DNA of 64,000 nt. Source: Bog-532 sp963720945 (GTDB taxonomy: Bacteria; Actinomycetota; Actinomycetes; Streptosporangiales; Streptosporangiaceae). This document shows positions 51,886-60,627 of this stretch, piece by piece. Each line of letters begins with the position of its first letter. Positions within the stretch are counted from its first letter, which is position 1. Made by a program: the position numbers and the translations under genes. A model generated the notes under the pieces. That model was given only the letters and a program-made list of their open reading frames with translations. It searched no databases and was not told where the DNA came from. The stretch spans positions 72,068 to 136,067 of the forward strand of contig CAVRHH010000012.1 in NCBI GenBank assembly GCA_963720945.1, in the 5' to 3' direction.

Positions 51886-54732
51886 ATGGCCAGCCAGCAA
51901 CCGAACGCATCCGAGCGGGGCCCTGATGCCCCCGGATGGGGCGATCGGCAGCCGGATACCACCGGGCGGGAGAATCCGCGACCGGATATCTCCGAATGGG
52001 GATATCCGCACCCGAACCGGCCGGACCGGGGCTATCTCCGCATCTACCTGGGCGCCGCCGCCGGAGTCGGCAAGACCTTCGCCATGCTGGGTGAGGGCCA
52101 CCGCCGGGCCGAGCGCGGCGCCGAGGTGGTGGTCGCCTTCGCCGAGACGCACGGGCGCCCGCACACCCAGGCGCTGCTCGCCGGCATGGAGGTCATCCCG
52201 CGCAAGCAGATGAGCTACCGCGGGGCGACCTTCGAGGAGATGGACGTCGACGCCGTGCTGGCCCGTCACCCGCAGATCGCGCTGGTCGACGAGCTCGCGC
52301 ACACCAACGTGCCCGGGTCGCGCAACGAGAAGCGCTGGCAGGACGTCGAAGAACTGCTCGACGCCGGCATCGACGTGATCTCCACCGTCAACGTCCAGCA
52401 CCTCGAATCCCTCAACGACGTGGTGGAGAAGGTCACCGGCGTGCCGCAGCGGGAGACCATCCCCGACGCCGTGGTCCGTGCCGCCGACCAGGTCGAGCTG
52501 GTCGACATGACGCCGGAGGCGCTGCGGCGGCGGATGGCGCACGGGAACATCTACCCCGCGGAGAAGATCGACGCGGCGCTGACCAACTACTTCCGCACCG
52601 GGAACCTGACCGCGCTGCGCGAGCTGGCCCTGCTCTGGCTCGCGGACAAGGTGGACGAGGGCCTGCAAGCCTACCGGGCCGCGCACGGCATCCAGGGCAC
52701 CTGGGAGGCCCGGGAGCGGGTCGTCGTCGCGCTCACCGGTGGCCCGGAGGGCGAGACGCTCATCCGGCGCGCCGCGCGGATCGCGGCCCGGTCGGCGGGA
52801 GGTGACCTGCTGGCCGTGCACGTGACCCGGTCCGACGGCCTGACCGGCGCCGACCCGGCCGCGCTGGCCGGACAACGGCGGCTGGCCGAATCGCTGGGCG
52901 GCACCTACCACCAGGTGGTGGGCGACGACATCCCGGACGCCCTGCTCACCTTCGCCCGGGCGGAGAACGCCACCCAGCTCGTCCTGGGCGCGAGCCGCCG
53001 CTCCTGGCTGACGGCGATGGTCACCGGGCCGGGCATCGGCTCCCGGACGATCCGCGGATCCGGCGACATCGACGTGCACATCGTCACGCACCAGCACATG
53101 GCCCACCGCCGCGGCCTGCTGCCGCGCGCCGGCGGCAGCCTCACGCTGCGCCGCCGGGTGGCCGGTTACGTGCTGGCCGCGGCGTTCGCCCCGATCGTCA
53201 CGGTGGTGCTCGCGAGCCTGCGCGGCAACGTCAACCTGACCAGCGTCGCGCTCACGTTCCTGATCGGGGTCATCCTCGTCGCGCTGACCGGCGGCTTCAT
53301 CCCGGCGCTGCTCGAGGCGATCGCGGGGTCGCTGCTGCTGAACTATTACTTCACCCCGCCCCTCCATCAGTTCACGATCGCCGACGCCAACAACGCCTGG
53401 GCCATCGGCGTCTTCGTCATCGTGGCCGTCCTGGTCAGCTGGGTGGTGGACATCGCGGCGCGCCGGACCAAGCAGGCGGCCCGGGCCAGCGCCGAGTCCG
53501 AGCTGCTGGTGACGACGGCGGGCAGCGTGCTGCGCGGCCAGCAGCCGCTGCCCGCGCTGCTGGAGCAGATACGCGAATCGTTCGGCATGCGCTCGGTGAG
53601 CCTGCTGGAGTGCGCCACCGGCGAGTGCGACGACGGCAGCGAGCCGACGCGGGCGGCGGCGTCCGCGGCCAGCCGGATCCGCGGTACCGGGAAGGGCTGG
53701 ACGGCGGTGGCGACCGCCGGGGACGCGCCGGTGGCCGCGCCCGACGACGCGGACGTGGAGGTGCCCGTCACCGACACGCTGTCGCTGGCGCTGCGCGGGC
53801 GCGCGCTGCCCGCGGCGGACCGGCGGGTGCTCGGCGCGTTCGCGGCCTACGCGGCGGCGGCGCTGGAACAACTGCGGCTGTCCGCCGAGGCAGAGGCGGC
53901 CAAGCCGATCGCCGAAGCCGACCGGATGCGGACCGCCCTGCTCACGGCGGTCAGCCACGATCTTCGAACCCCGCTGGCCTCGGCCAAGGCGGCGGTGACG
54001 AGCCTGCGTTCGCCGGAGGTGCACTGGACGGCGGCGGACCGTGACGAGCTGCTCGCCACGGCCGATGAATCGCTGGACCGGCTGGCCCGGCTCGTCGATA
54101 ACCTGCTGGACATGAGCAGGCTGCAGGCCGGGGCGCTGTCGCTGTTCCCGCGCCCGGTAGGGGTGGACGAGATCGTCGCGCGCTCCCTCGATGACCTGGG
54201 GCCGCGCAGCCGTTCCGTGCTGGTGGACATCCCCGATTCGCTGCCGGAGGTCCGGGTGGATCCGGCCATCCTGGAGCGGGTCGTCGTCAACGTGACCGAG
54301 AACGCGCTGCGTTACTCGCCGCCCGGCAAGCCGCCGCTGCTGACCGCGAGCGCCCTCGGGGACCGGGTGGAGCTGCGGGTCATCGACCGCGGCCCGGGCA
54401 TCCCGGAGAAGGAGCGGGACCGGGTGTTCGTGCCGTTCCAGCGGCTCGGTGACACCGATAACACCACCGGCGTCGGTCTCGGCCTGGCGTTGTCCCGCGG
54501 GTTCATCGAGGCCATGGGCGGGACGCTGACCGCGGAGGATACCCCCGGCGGCGGCCTGACGATGGCCATGTCGCTGCCGGCCGTGGCGGCCGACCCCGGG
54601 CTGGAGCATGGCGCGGCCGAGCCCGGGCACCGGGAACGCGACGCGGACGCTGGCGCAGGCGTAGGCACAGGTGTAGGCACGGGCACCGAAACCGACGCCG
54701 GCCCTCCGCCGGCCAGCCAGGCGGCGCGGTGA
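51886..54732 (+). CDS. kdpD: KdpD turgor/K+ sensor kinase
   Basis: 948 residues from ATG 51886 (GTG 51784 would add 34). Domains are the KdpD cytoplasmic domain with Walker A LGAAAGVGKTFAMLGEGHRR, a USP-like domain (about residues 260-375; binds c-di-AMP in other species), four helices (about 390-510), GAF-like region, H-box TAVSHDLRTPLASAKAAVTS, N-box VNVTENALRYSPPG, G1 DRGPGIPEK and G2 GVGLGLALSRGFIEAMGG. The C-terminal tail is Gly/Thr/Asp-rich. Its stop overlaps the second regulator (GTGA). It senses K+ limitation. Confidence 0.95.
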   Translation: MASQQPNASERGPDAPGWGDRQPDTTGRENPRPDISEWGYPHPNRPDRGYLRIYLGAAAGVGKTFAMLGEGHRRAERGAEVVVAFAETHGRPHTQALLAGMEVIPRKQMSYRGATFEEMDVDAVLARHPQIALVDELAHTNVPGSRNEKRWQDVEELLDAGIDVISTVNVQHLESLNDVVEKVTGVPQRETIPDAVVRAADQVELVDMTPEALRRRMAHGNIYPAEKIDAALTNYFRTGNLTALRELALLWLADKVDEGLQAYRAAHGIQGTWEARERVVVALTGGPEGETLIRRAARIAARSAGGDLLAVHVTRSDGLTGADPAALAGQRRLAESLGGTYHQVVGDDIPDALLTFARAENATQLVLGASRRSWLTAMVTGPGIGSRTIRGSGDIDVHIVTHQHMAHRRGLLPRAGGSLTLRRRVAGYVLAAAFAPIVTVVLASLRGNVNLTSVALTFLIGVILVALTGGFIPALLEAIAGSLLLNYYFTPPLHQFTIADANNAWAIGVFVIVAVLVSWVVDIAARRTKQAARASAESELLVTTAGSVLRGQQPLPALLEQIRESFGMRSVSLLECATGECDDGSEPTRAAASAASRIRGTGKGWTAVATAGDAPVAAPDDADVEVPVTDTLSLALRGRALPAADRRVLGAFAAYAAAALEQLRLSAEAEAAKPIAEADRMRTALLTAVSHDLRTPLASAKAAVTSLRSPEVHWTAADRDELLATADESLDRLARLVDNLLDMSRLQAGALSLFPRPVGVDEIVARSLDDLGPRSRSVLVDIPDSLPEVRVDPAILERVVVNVTENALRYSPPGKPPLLTASALGDRVELRVIDRGPGIPEKERDRVFVPFQRLGDTDNTTGVGLGLALSRGFIEAMGGTLTAEDTPGGGLTMAMSLPAVAADPGLEHGAAEPGHRERDADAGAGVGTGVGTGTETDAGPPPASQAAR

Positions 54733-55550
54733 CGCGCGTCCTGATCGTCGACGACGAACCGCAGATCCTCCGGGCGCTGCGGATCAACCTGCGCGTCCGC
54801 CAGTACGACGTGTTCACCGCCGCTTCCGGGGCCGAGGCGCTGGAGGTCGCCGGCCACCACCCGCCGGACCTGGTCATCCTCGACCTGGGGCTGCCGGACC
54901 TGAGCGGCATCGACGTGATCCAGGGGCTGCGCGGCTGGACGGCCGTGCCCATCGTTGTGCTGTCCGGGCGGGCCGGCAGCGCCGACAAGGTGGAGGCGCT
55001 CGACGCGGGCGCCGACGACTACGTGACCAAGCCGTTCTCCATGGATGAGCTGCTGGCCCGGATGCGCGCGGCGGTGCGGCGCTCCGGCACGCCGGAGGAA
55101 CAGCCGCGGGTCCGCCTCGGTGACCTCGTGGTGGACCTGGCCGCCAAGCGGGTCGAGCGCGCCGCCGCCCCGGCACCGGTGGGCAGCCGAACGGAACCTG
55201 GCCCGGGCAGCCCCGGCGACGCGGGCACCGCCGGCGGTGCCATCCGGCTGACCCCCACCGAATGGCATCTGCTGGAGGTGCTGCTCCGGCATCCCGGCAA
55301 GCTGCTGAGCCAGCAGCAGCTGCTCACCGAGGTCTGGGGGCCTGGGTACGCGAGCGCCACCGGCAACCTCCGGCTCTACATGGCCCAGCTGCGCCGCAAG
55401 CTGGAGCCCGACCCGGCCCGGCCGCGCTGGCTGATCACCGAGCCGGGCATGGGCTACCGCTACCAGCCCGGCCCCGGCGGTGACCTGGGCCGGGACCCGG
55501 ACGGGGACCCGGGCAGGGACCTGGGCAGGGACCTGGGCACCGCCGGATAG
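54729..55550 (+). CDS. kdpE: KdpE-like response regulator, second copy
   Basis: 273 residues. Begins TRVLIVDDEPQILRALRINL, phospho-Asp in VILDLGLPDLSG, GADDYVTKPFSMDELLARMR, and ends LITEPGMGYRYQ plus a Gly/Asp repeat tail (GDLGRDPDGDPGRDLG). A 25-residue Pro/Gly/Ala insert again precedes IRLTPTEWHLLEV. GTG 54729 overlaps kdpD by four bases, the classical kdpDE arrangement, so this copy is probably KdpD's cognate regulator. The copy before kdpD is very similar. Confidence 0.92.
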   Translation: MTRVLIVDDEPQILRALRINLRVRQYDVFTAASGAEALEVAGHHPPDLVILDLGLPDLSGIDVIQGLRGWTAVPIVVLSGRAGSADKVEALDAGADDYVTKPFSMDELLARMRAAVRRSGTPEEQPRVRLGDLVVDLAAKRVERAAAPAPVGSRTEPGPGSPGDAGTAGGAIRLTPTEWHLLEVLLRHPGKLLSQQQLLTEVWGPGYASATGNLRLYMAQLRRKLEPDPARPRWLITEPGMGYRYQPGPGGDLGRDPDGDPGRDLGRDLGTAG

Positions 55551-55552
55551 CG

Positions 55553-57379
55553 TCAGGACCAGGTGGTGGCGCGGAAGCGGATACGGCAGATGACCACGTT
55601 CGCGGTGCCGCGCCGGATGGCCTGGTCGAGGAAGACACCGCGCTGATTGTGCAGGATCCACTGCCACGGCCGCATCGGCTCCAGCTCCGCGATGAGCACG
55701 ACCAGCCGCCGCTGGCGATCCTGGTCCTCCAGCTTGCGCAGGTATTCGACGGTGGGCATGCCCAGCGAGCGGTGCGGTGAGCGGAGCATGACGAGCCGGA
55801 CTCCCGGATCCCACTCCGACCAGGCCTGCTGGAGCCTGGCTCCCGCCGCCTTCCCTTCGGGATCGTCGTAGCAGACGTTGACCGCGATGACATCATCGCC
55901 GAGCGACAGCGCGGCGGAAATGGCCTCCTCCGTCAGCCGCGACATCCCGGCGATGGGCACCACGATGAGTGACGTCTCCCGGTGCGGGGGCGGCGGAATC
56001 TGCCCGATCCCCAGCACGATGCCGATCCTGTCGTAGGTGCGATGGACCCCGGTAAAGGCCCAGATGAGGAGCGGGATGACCAGGACGATCAGCCAGGCTC
56101 CCTCGGTGAACTTACTGACCAGCTCGATGATGATGGCCAGGAACGTCAGGACCGCGCCGAACCCATTGATCGCGGCGCGCCTGGCCCAGCCCGGCGGGCG
56201 CCGCTCATGCCAGTGACGGACCATGCCTGCCTGGGACAGCGTGAAACCGACGAACACCCCGATGGCGAACAACGGCACGAGCGCCTGCGTGTCGCCCTTC
56301 GAGACGATGAGCAGCGCCGCGGCGGCCAGGGCGAGGACGCCCACACCGTACCGGTGGACCTGGCGCTCGGCCTTCAGGGCGAAGACGTGCGGCAGGAAGT
56401 TGTCCTTGGCCAGCAGGCTGGCGAGAACCGGAAGGCCGCCGAACGAGGTGTTGGCCGCGAGCACCAGCAGCACCAGCGTGATGATCTGGATGACGTAAAA
56501 GACCATGCCCTGGCCCAGGCCCGCCCGGGTGATCTCGGCCAGCACCGTGATCTGCCCGCTCGGGGCCACGCTGAACTTGCGGATCAGCGCCGCGAGACCG
56601 AGCAGCATGGCGCCCAGGATGATGCCGAGCCACATCTCGGTGTGCTGGGCCCGGCGCACCCTGGGCTTGCGGAAGGAGGGCACCGCGTTGGCGATCGCCT
56701 CCACCCCGGTCAGCGCCGAGCAGCCGGACGCGAACGCCTTCAGGATCAGCAGCACGCCCACCGCTTCGGTCGCGCTGGGCACGCTGTGCACGGGTGGCAC
56801 GACGGGGTGGGAACGGATGAGGCCGGCGATGATGACGGCGGCGATAGAAACGATGAAAGCGACGGTCGGGAGGATAAACAGCCGCGCGGCGTCGGCGACG
56901 CCCCAGAAGTTCGCGGCGGTGATGAGGGCCAGCGCCGCCAGGCAGAGCCAGACGCGCGCCCCGTAGAGCCCGGGGAAGGCCGAGGTGAGCGCCTCGATCC
57001 CGGCTGAGACACCGACGGCCGCGTTGAGGACGTAGTCGACGATCAGTGACGCGGCCGCGAGCAGGCTGGGCATGGTGCCCAGATGCTGCTTCGATACCGC
57101 GTAGGCGCCGCCACCGCTGGGAAATGCCTCGATGACCTGGCGGTACGAAATCACCAGGACCGTGAGCAGGACGACGATCGCGATCGTGATCGGCAGCGCC
57201 AGCTTCAGCGCAGCTGTGCCCGCTGCCACCAGGACGATAAGAATCGCCTCGGGCCCGTAGGCCACTGAGGAAAGCGCATCCAGCGACAGCGCGGCGAGTC
57301 CTTCGAGGGCCGTCAGCCGGTGCCGTTCGTCGTCGTCGCTCCGGGCCGATCGGGCCGCCGTCGCGTCGCTCGTCGTCAT
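55553..57379 (-). CDS. KimA-like APC-family potassium permease
   Basis: 608 residues. About twelve helices with the APC core (YGPEAILIVLVAAGTAALKL, VISYRQVIEAFPSGGGAYAV, GCSALTGVEAIANAVPSFRK) and a C-terminal cytoplasmic USP-like domain (LGDDVIAVNVCYDDPEG, then MLRSPHRSLGMPTVEYLRKL). This architecture fits KimA high-affinity K+/H+ importers and related amino-acid permease-like proteins; next to kdp, potassium is the likely substrate. ATG 57379 is preferred to TTG 57382. Convergent with the second kdpE, two bases apart. Confidence 0.8.
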   Translation of the reverse strand: MTTSDATAARSARSDDDERHRLTALEGLAALSLDALSSVAYGPEAILIVLVAAGTAALKLALPITIAIVVLLTVLVISYRQVIEAFPSGGGAYAVSKQHLGTMPSLLAAASLIVDYVLNAAVGVSAGIEALTSAFPGLYGARVWLCLAALALITAANFWGVADAARLFILPTVAFIVSIAAVIIAGLIRSHPVVPPVHSVPSATEAVGVLLILKAFASGCSALTGVEAIANAVPSFRKPRVRRAQHTEMWLGIILGAMLLGLAALIRKFSVAPSGQITVLAEITRAGLGQGMVFYVIQIITLVLLVLAANTSFGGLPVLASLLAKDNFLPHVFALKAERQVHRYGVGVLALAAAALLIVSKGDTQALVPLFAIGVFVGFTLSQAGMVRHWHERRPPGWARRAAINGFGAVLTFLAIIIELVSKFTEGAWLIVLVIPLLIWAFTGVHRTYDRIGIVLGIGQIPPPPHRETSLIVVPIAGMSRLTEEAISAALSLGDDVIAVNVCYDDPEGKAAGARLQQAWSEWDPGVRLVMLRSPHRSLGMPTVEYLRKLEDQDRQRRLVVLIAELEPMRPWQWILHNQRGVFLDQAIRRGTANVVICRIRFRATTWS

Positions 57380-57826
57380 CAAGGCTCATACAAGCACGCC
57401 CGGGCGACTGCCGTACGCCCGGGCCACGCGCCATGCTGGCCGGCGCCCAGACAGGCCCGTTCGGCACGAAACGTCACGGGAAGCATACGGAAAACAGCAT
57501 CCAATGTCGTTTACCACGCAAAGCTAGATTTTCCGAAAACAAGAGCATGCACAACTATGTCCTTCTCGGCGGGGCACCATATTTCCGCTGAAAAAAAACA
57601 ATGTCGTATTACCCGTGCCGCCACGTTTGTAGCACACTTGCCTTTGGGGGGAACCGCGGCCCGGGCGTGCACGCCGAAAGGCGCGACAACGCACGCCCCG
57701 GCCGCGCGGGAACTGCCGCACCCGGCGGCACGGATCGCGCGGCAGGCAGGGAGTGTTACGCCAGAGCAGGCAGGCGGCCAGCCCAACGTTCCCGCAAGCG
57801 CGACGAGAGGAACACGGGAAGCAGCC
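57380..57826. promoter_or_regulatory. Divergent promoter region with candidate LacI operator
   Basis: 447 bases between the KimA-like gene and the LacI gene. It is AT-richer than its surroundings (57480-57620). The palindrome TTTTC-C-GAAAA (57529-57539) and repeated GGAAAAC/CGAAAAC sequences nearby resemble a LacI-type operator, possibly self-regulation. A T/A-rich GCTGAAAAAAAACAATG lies near 57590. A c-di-AMP riboswitch was looked for upstream of the KimA-like gene and not recognised. Confidence 0.4.
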
Positions 57827-59002
57827 ATGATCAGTGATCTTGACAGGCGTCCCCTTGACCGGGGGCATGGCATACCGAGCCAGCTCGGTGAGCCGCCGGG
57901 ACTGGGCGGCTCCGGCGGCGGGTTCACGGGGCCCGCAGGTCCCAAAGGGGCGAGCGGGGCCGGGGGGCCCAGCGGGCCGGGCGGCCCGGTCCTGCGGAAC
58001 GGGCGCGGCCGGCCGACCATGAAGGACGTGGCGACGCGCGCGGGGGTGGCGCTCAAGACCGTGTCCCGGGTGGTCAACGACGAGCCCGGGGTGACGCCGG
58101 AAACGGCCAGCCGGGTCCGCAACGCGATCAGCGACCTCGGTTTCCGCCGTAACGACAGCGCCCGGCTGCTGCGGAAGGGACAGACCGCCTCTATCGGGCT
58201 AATCATGGAGGACATTGGCGACCCGTTCTACTCCGCGCTATCGAGGGCAGTGGAAGATGTGGCGCACTGGAACGGCTCGCTGCTATTCACCGGCTCGAGT
58301 GATGAAGATCCGCAGCGCGAGCAGGAACTGGTCCTCGCCTTGTGCGCGCGGCGCGTCGACGGGCTCATCGTCATTCCCGCGTCTGGCGACCACCGGTATC
58401 TGCTGCCGGAAATCGCCGCCGGAGTCGCGTCGGTGTTCGTCGACCGCCCGGCCGGGATGATCGAGGCCGATGCGGTCCTCGCTGACAACATTGGTGGCAG
58501 CCGCGCCGGGGTCACGCATCTCATCCAGCACGGGCACCGGCGGATCGCGTTCATCGGGGACGACCCGGATATCTACACCGCTGTTCAGCGTCACCAGGGA
58601 TACCGGGAGGCGATGACCGCGGCCGGTCTCGACGTGGACCCGTCCTGGGTGTCGATGGCCAAGCCCGCGCCGGACGGCATCCGCAGCGCGCTGGCGGCCA
58701 TGCTGGCCGGGCCGTCCCCGGTCACCGCGCTGTTCTGCGGGAACAACCGGACCACAATCCTGGCGCTGCGGGAGATCGCCCGCGCGGGCCGGCGGCTCGC
58801 ACTGGTGGGTTTCGACGACTTCGAGCTCGCGGACCTGCTGACCCCCGGCGTCACGGTCGTCGCGCAGAATCCGGCGGAGATGGGCCGGCGGGCCGCGGAA
58901 CTGCTGTTCGGGCGGCTGGCGGGAACCCGCGGACCCGCGCAGTACATCGAGCTCGGCACCCAGCTGATCGTGCGCGGTTCGGGTGAGATTCCCCCGGAGT
59001 GA
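57827..59002 (+). CDS. LacI-family transcriptional regulator
   Basis: 391 residues. The HTH lies unusually far in: after a 60-residue lead with collagen-like GPAGPKGASGAGGPSGPGGP comes TMKDVATRAGVALKTVSRVV and the hinge helix VRNAISDLGFRRNDSARLLR. The periplasmic-binding-like ligand domain (ASIGLIMEDIGDPFYSALSR, RVDGLIVIPASGDHRY, HGHRRIAFIGDDPD, VTALFCGNNRTTI, LALVGFDDFELADLL) is full length. ATG 57827 follows GGGAAG. Ligand and target are not evident; no sugar operon adjoins. Confidence 0.92.
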   Translation: MISDLDRRPLDRGHGIPSQLGEPPGLGGSGGGFTGPAGPKGASGAGGPSGPGGPVLRNGRGRPTMKDVATRAGVALKTVSRVVNDEPGVTPETASRVRNAISDLGFRRNDSARLLRKGQTASIGLIMEDIGDPFYSALSRAVEDVAHWNGSLLFTGSSDEDPQREQELVLALCARRVDGLIVIPASGDHRYLLPEIAAGVASVFVDRPAGMIEADAVLADNIGGSRAGVTHLIQHGHRRIAFIGDDPDIYTAVQRHQGYREAMTAAGLDVDPSWVSMAKPAPDGIRSALAAMLAGPSPVTALFCGNNRTTILALREIARAGRRLALVGFDDFELADLLTPGVTVVAQNPAEMGRRAAELLFGRLAGTRGPAQYIELGTQLIVRGSGEIPPE

Positions 59003-59164
59003 CCTCAGGCCTGGGCCCAGCGGCGTATCCGGTTCACTCGCGCGCCCTGGGCCCGGCCCGCGCCGGGCCGGCCCGGGCTGGGGGCAACCCCCGCCTCACA
59101 TGCTGCCCCCACTCGCCGGTCTGCGTCCTGGCCTGGCGTGCTGGGTCCTGGTCTGGCGTGCTGG

Positions 59165-59347
59165 CTAGAGGACCGCGACCAGGACGCCGATCACGATCAG
59201 GGCGCACACGGCGACGGCCGCGATGGCAATCGTCCGGCTGAAGGACGCGCGCCGTCCCGGCGCGTCATCGTCAGCCCGCTGAGCGAAGGCGCGAAAACTC
59301 GCCGTGCTTGCGCTCGGGTCATTGTCTGTCTCCCGCATGCGCGTCAC
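59165..59347 (-). CDS. Small single-helix membrane protein
   Basis: 60 residues. A polar N-terminal 37 (MTRMRETDNDPSASTASFRA, FAQRADDDAPGRRASF) precedes one helix TIAIAAVAVCALIVIGVLVA at the C-terminus (tail-anchored topology). It is on the same strand as, and downstream of, the Lrp-type regulator, separated by 252 bases. I do not recognise it. Confidence 0.55.
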   Translation of the reverse strand: MTRMRETDNDPSASTASFRAFAQRADDDAPGRRASFSRTIAIAAVAVCALIVIGVLVAVL

Positions 59348-59599
59348 TCTAGCTGGTCAGGAACTTGCCGCAGGCGCGGAAGACATCAATTGGCGGCAAC
59401 TTTCGCGCTTCCGGACTGCCCGGACGGCGGCTGGCCATCCGGGGACAGGGCGGACGGCAACGGACTGGGCCTGCTTATGGCGGAATGCGTACGTTCGTGA
59501 CGGTCTGACTGCTATGCTCGGGCGGGCCCCGGCGCCTACGGGCAGAGAAACAGGCACAGGCGACCCAGAAGTCTGCCTGTGGGCGGGGAACGGCGGGGT

Positions 59600-60067
59600 T
59601 CACCCCTCGCCGGCTGAGGGCACCGGGCCGCCGGTCCGGTCAACCAGCCGGGACATGACGATCACGCTCCTGGTGCGGGTCGTGAACGGCTCGGCCCGGA
59701 TCCGCTCCACCACCTGCTCGAAATGGCCCACGTCGGCGGCCTGGATGTGCAGCAGCGCGTCCGCCTCCCCGGTGACCGTGCACGCGCCCACCACCTCGGG
59801 GTACCGGCGCACCGCGGCCCGGATGTCCGCCGGGGAGGTCAGGGCCCGGCAGAACAGCTCCACGTACGCCTCGGTGGTCCAGCCGAGCGCGGCCGGGTCC
59901 ACCCGCGCGGAGAACCCCGTGATCGCGCCGGACTCCCGCAGCCGGTCAACCCGGCGCTTGACCGCGGGCGCGGACAGCCCGACGAGGGCACCGATCGTCG
60001 CGTAACTGGCCCGCGCGTCCTCGATCAGGGCCGCCACAATCCGTTCGTCGATCTTGTCCAGGCTCAT
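59600..60067 (-). CDS. Lrp/AsnC-family transcriptional regulator
   Basis: 155 residues. The HTH domain is MSLDKIDERIVAALIEDARA, SYATIGALVGLSAPAVKRRV, DRLRESGAITGFSARV, and the RAM ligand domain follows (VGACTVTGEADALLHIQAAD, VGHFEQVVERIRAE). ATG 60067 gives the standard start; a frame from 60154 adds unrelated residues. It probably senses an amino acid. The nearest metabolic gene is the deaminase/racemase-like enzyme to the right, but that gene has its own LysR partner. Confidence 0.92.
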   Translation of the reverse strand: MSLDKIDERIVAALIEDARASYATIGALVGLSAPAVKRRVDRLRESGAITGFSARVDPAALGWTTEAYVELFCRALTSPADIRAAVRRYPEVVGACTVTGEADALLHIQAADVGHFEQVVERIRAEPFTTRTRSVIVMSRLVDRTGGPVPSAGEG

Positions 60068-60627
60068 GGCCGGCCGCCCGGGGGACGCCCGCCGGGTGCC
60101 GCCGCCGGCACCCGGGCCGCGCCGGAATCGATGCGTCTCACAACGTCCGATCATGGCATCGCGGCCGGCCGGGCGGTGGCCGGCCCGGCCGATCCGTGAC
60201 CGGGCCGGCCGGAAAACAAACGGGCCTGTAACCGCCGCTTTCGCGGCCGTTACAGGCCCGTGCCCCGCTCAGGGCTCCGGCCTGCGCGGCTGGGTGCACC
60301 CGCCGCTGAGCCGGTCGTAAGAGAGGCCCGACGTCCCGCTTTCGCCGGGCCTCGTAAGTGTGACGCGGCCCTTCCGCGGGTGGTTTACACACCGGCCAAC
60401 TAACTTTCCGCGCGGGCCGGAAAACTTGCCAGCTACCGCATTTCCGCTGGTCAGCGGCCCCGACTGAAGATCTCGGCGACCATCGGCATGGCTCCGGCGG
60501 GGGCACGGACCGCCAGCTGCGGCCAACGCCGTCCAGCGAGCACGCGACCGGCTCGGTGCTCATTGATCCCTCCCGCGGGTTCCGGTGTCCACGACGCCAC
60601 GCTAGCCCGCGGGCGGGCAGCAGGCGA
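60068..60627. other. Intergenic region with hairpins between Lrp and deaminase genes
   Basis: 560 bases. Besides the strong hairpin at 60220-60261, a second dyad GAGGCCCG (60323-60330) / CGGGCCTC (60346-60353) is present, with an AGGCCCG-rich neighbourhood. The rest has no supported gene. The deaminase transcript probably ends in this region. Confidence 0.4.
60220..60261. terminator. Long near-perfect hairpin
   Basis: 19-bp arms (60220-60238 and 60243-60261, starting ACGGGCCTGTAAC) pair with one mismatch around a TTTC loop. This is one of the strongest hairpins in the window. It lies downstream of the leftward deaminase-like gene and upstream of the leftward Lrp gene. It would end the first transcript and isolate the second. 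Confidence 0.75.

Noticed and set aside
57380..57600. c-di-AMP riboswitch upstream of the KimA-like gene
   Set aside because: I could not find the conserved riboswitch blocks by eye; a covariance-model search would be decisive.
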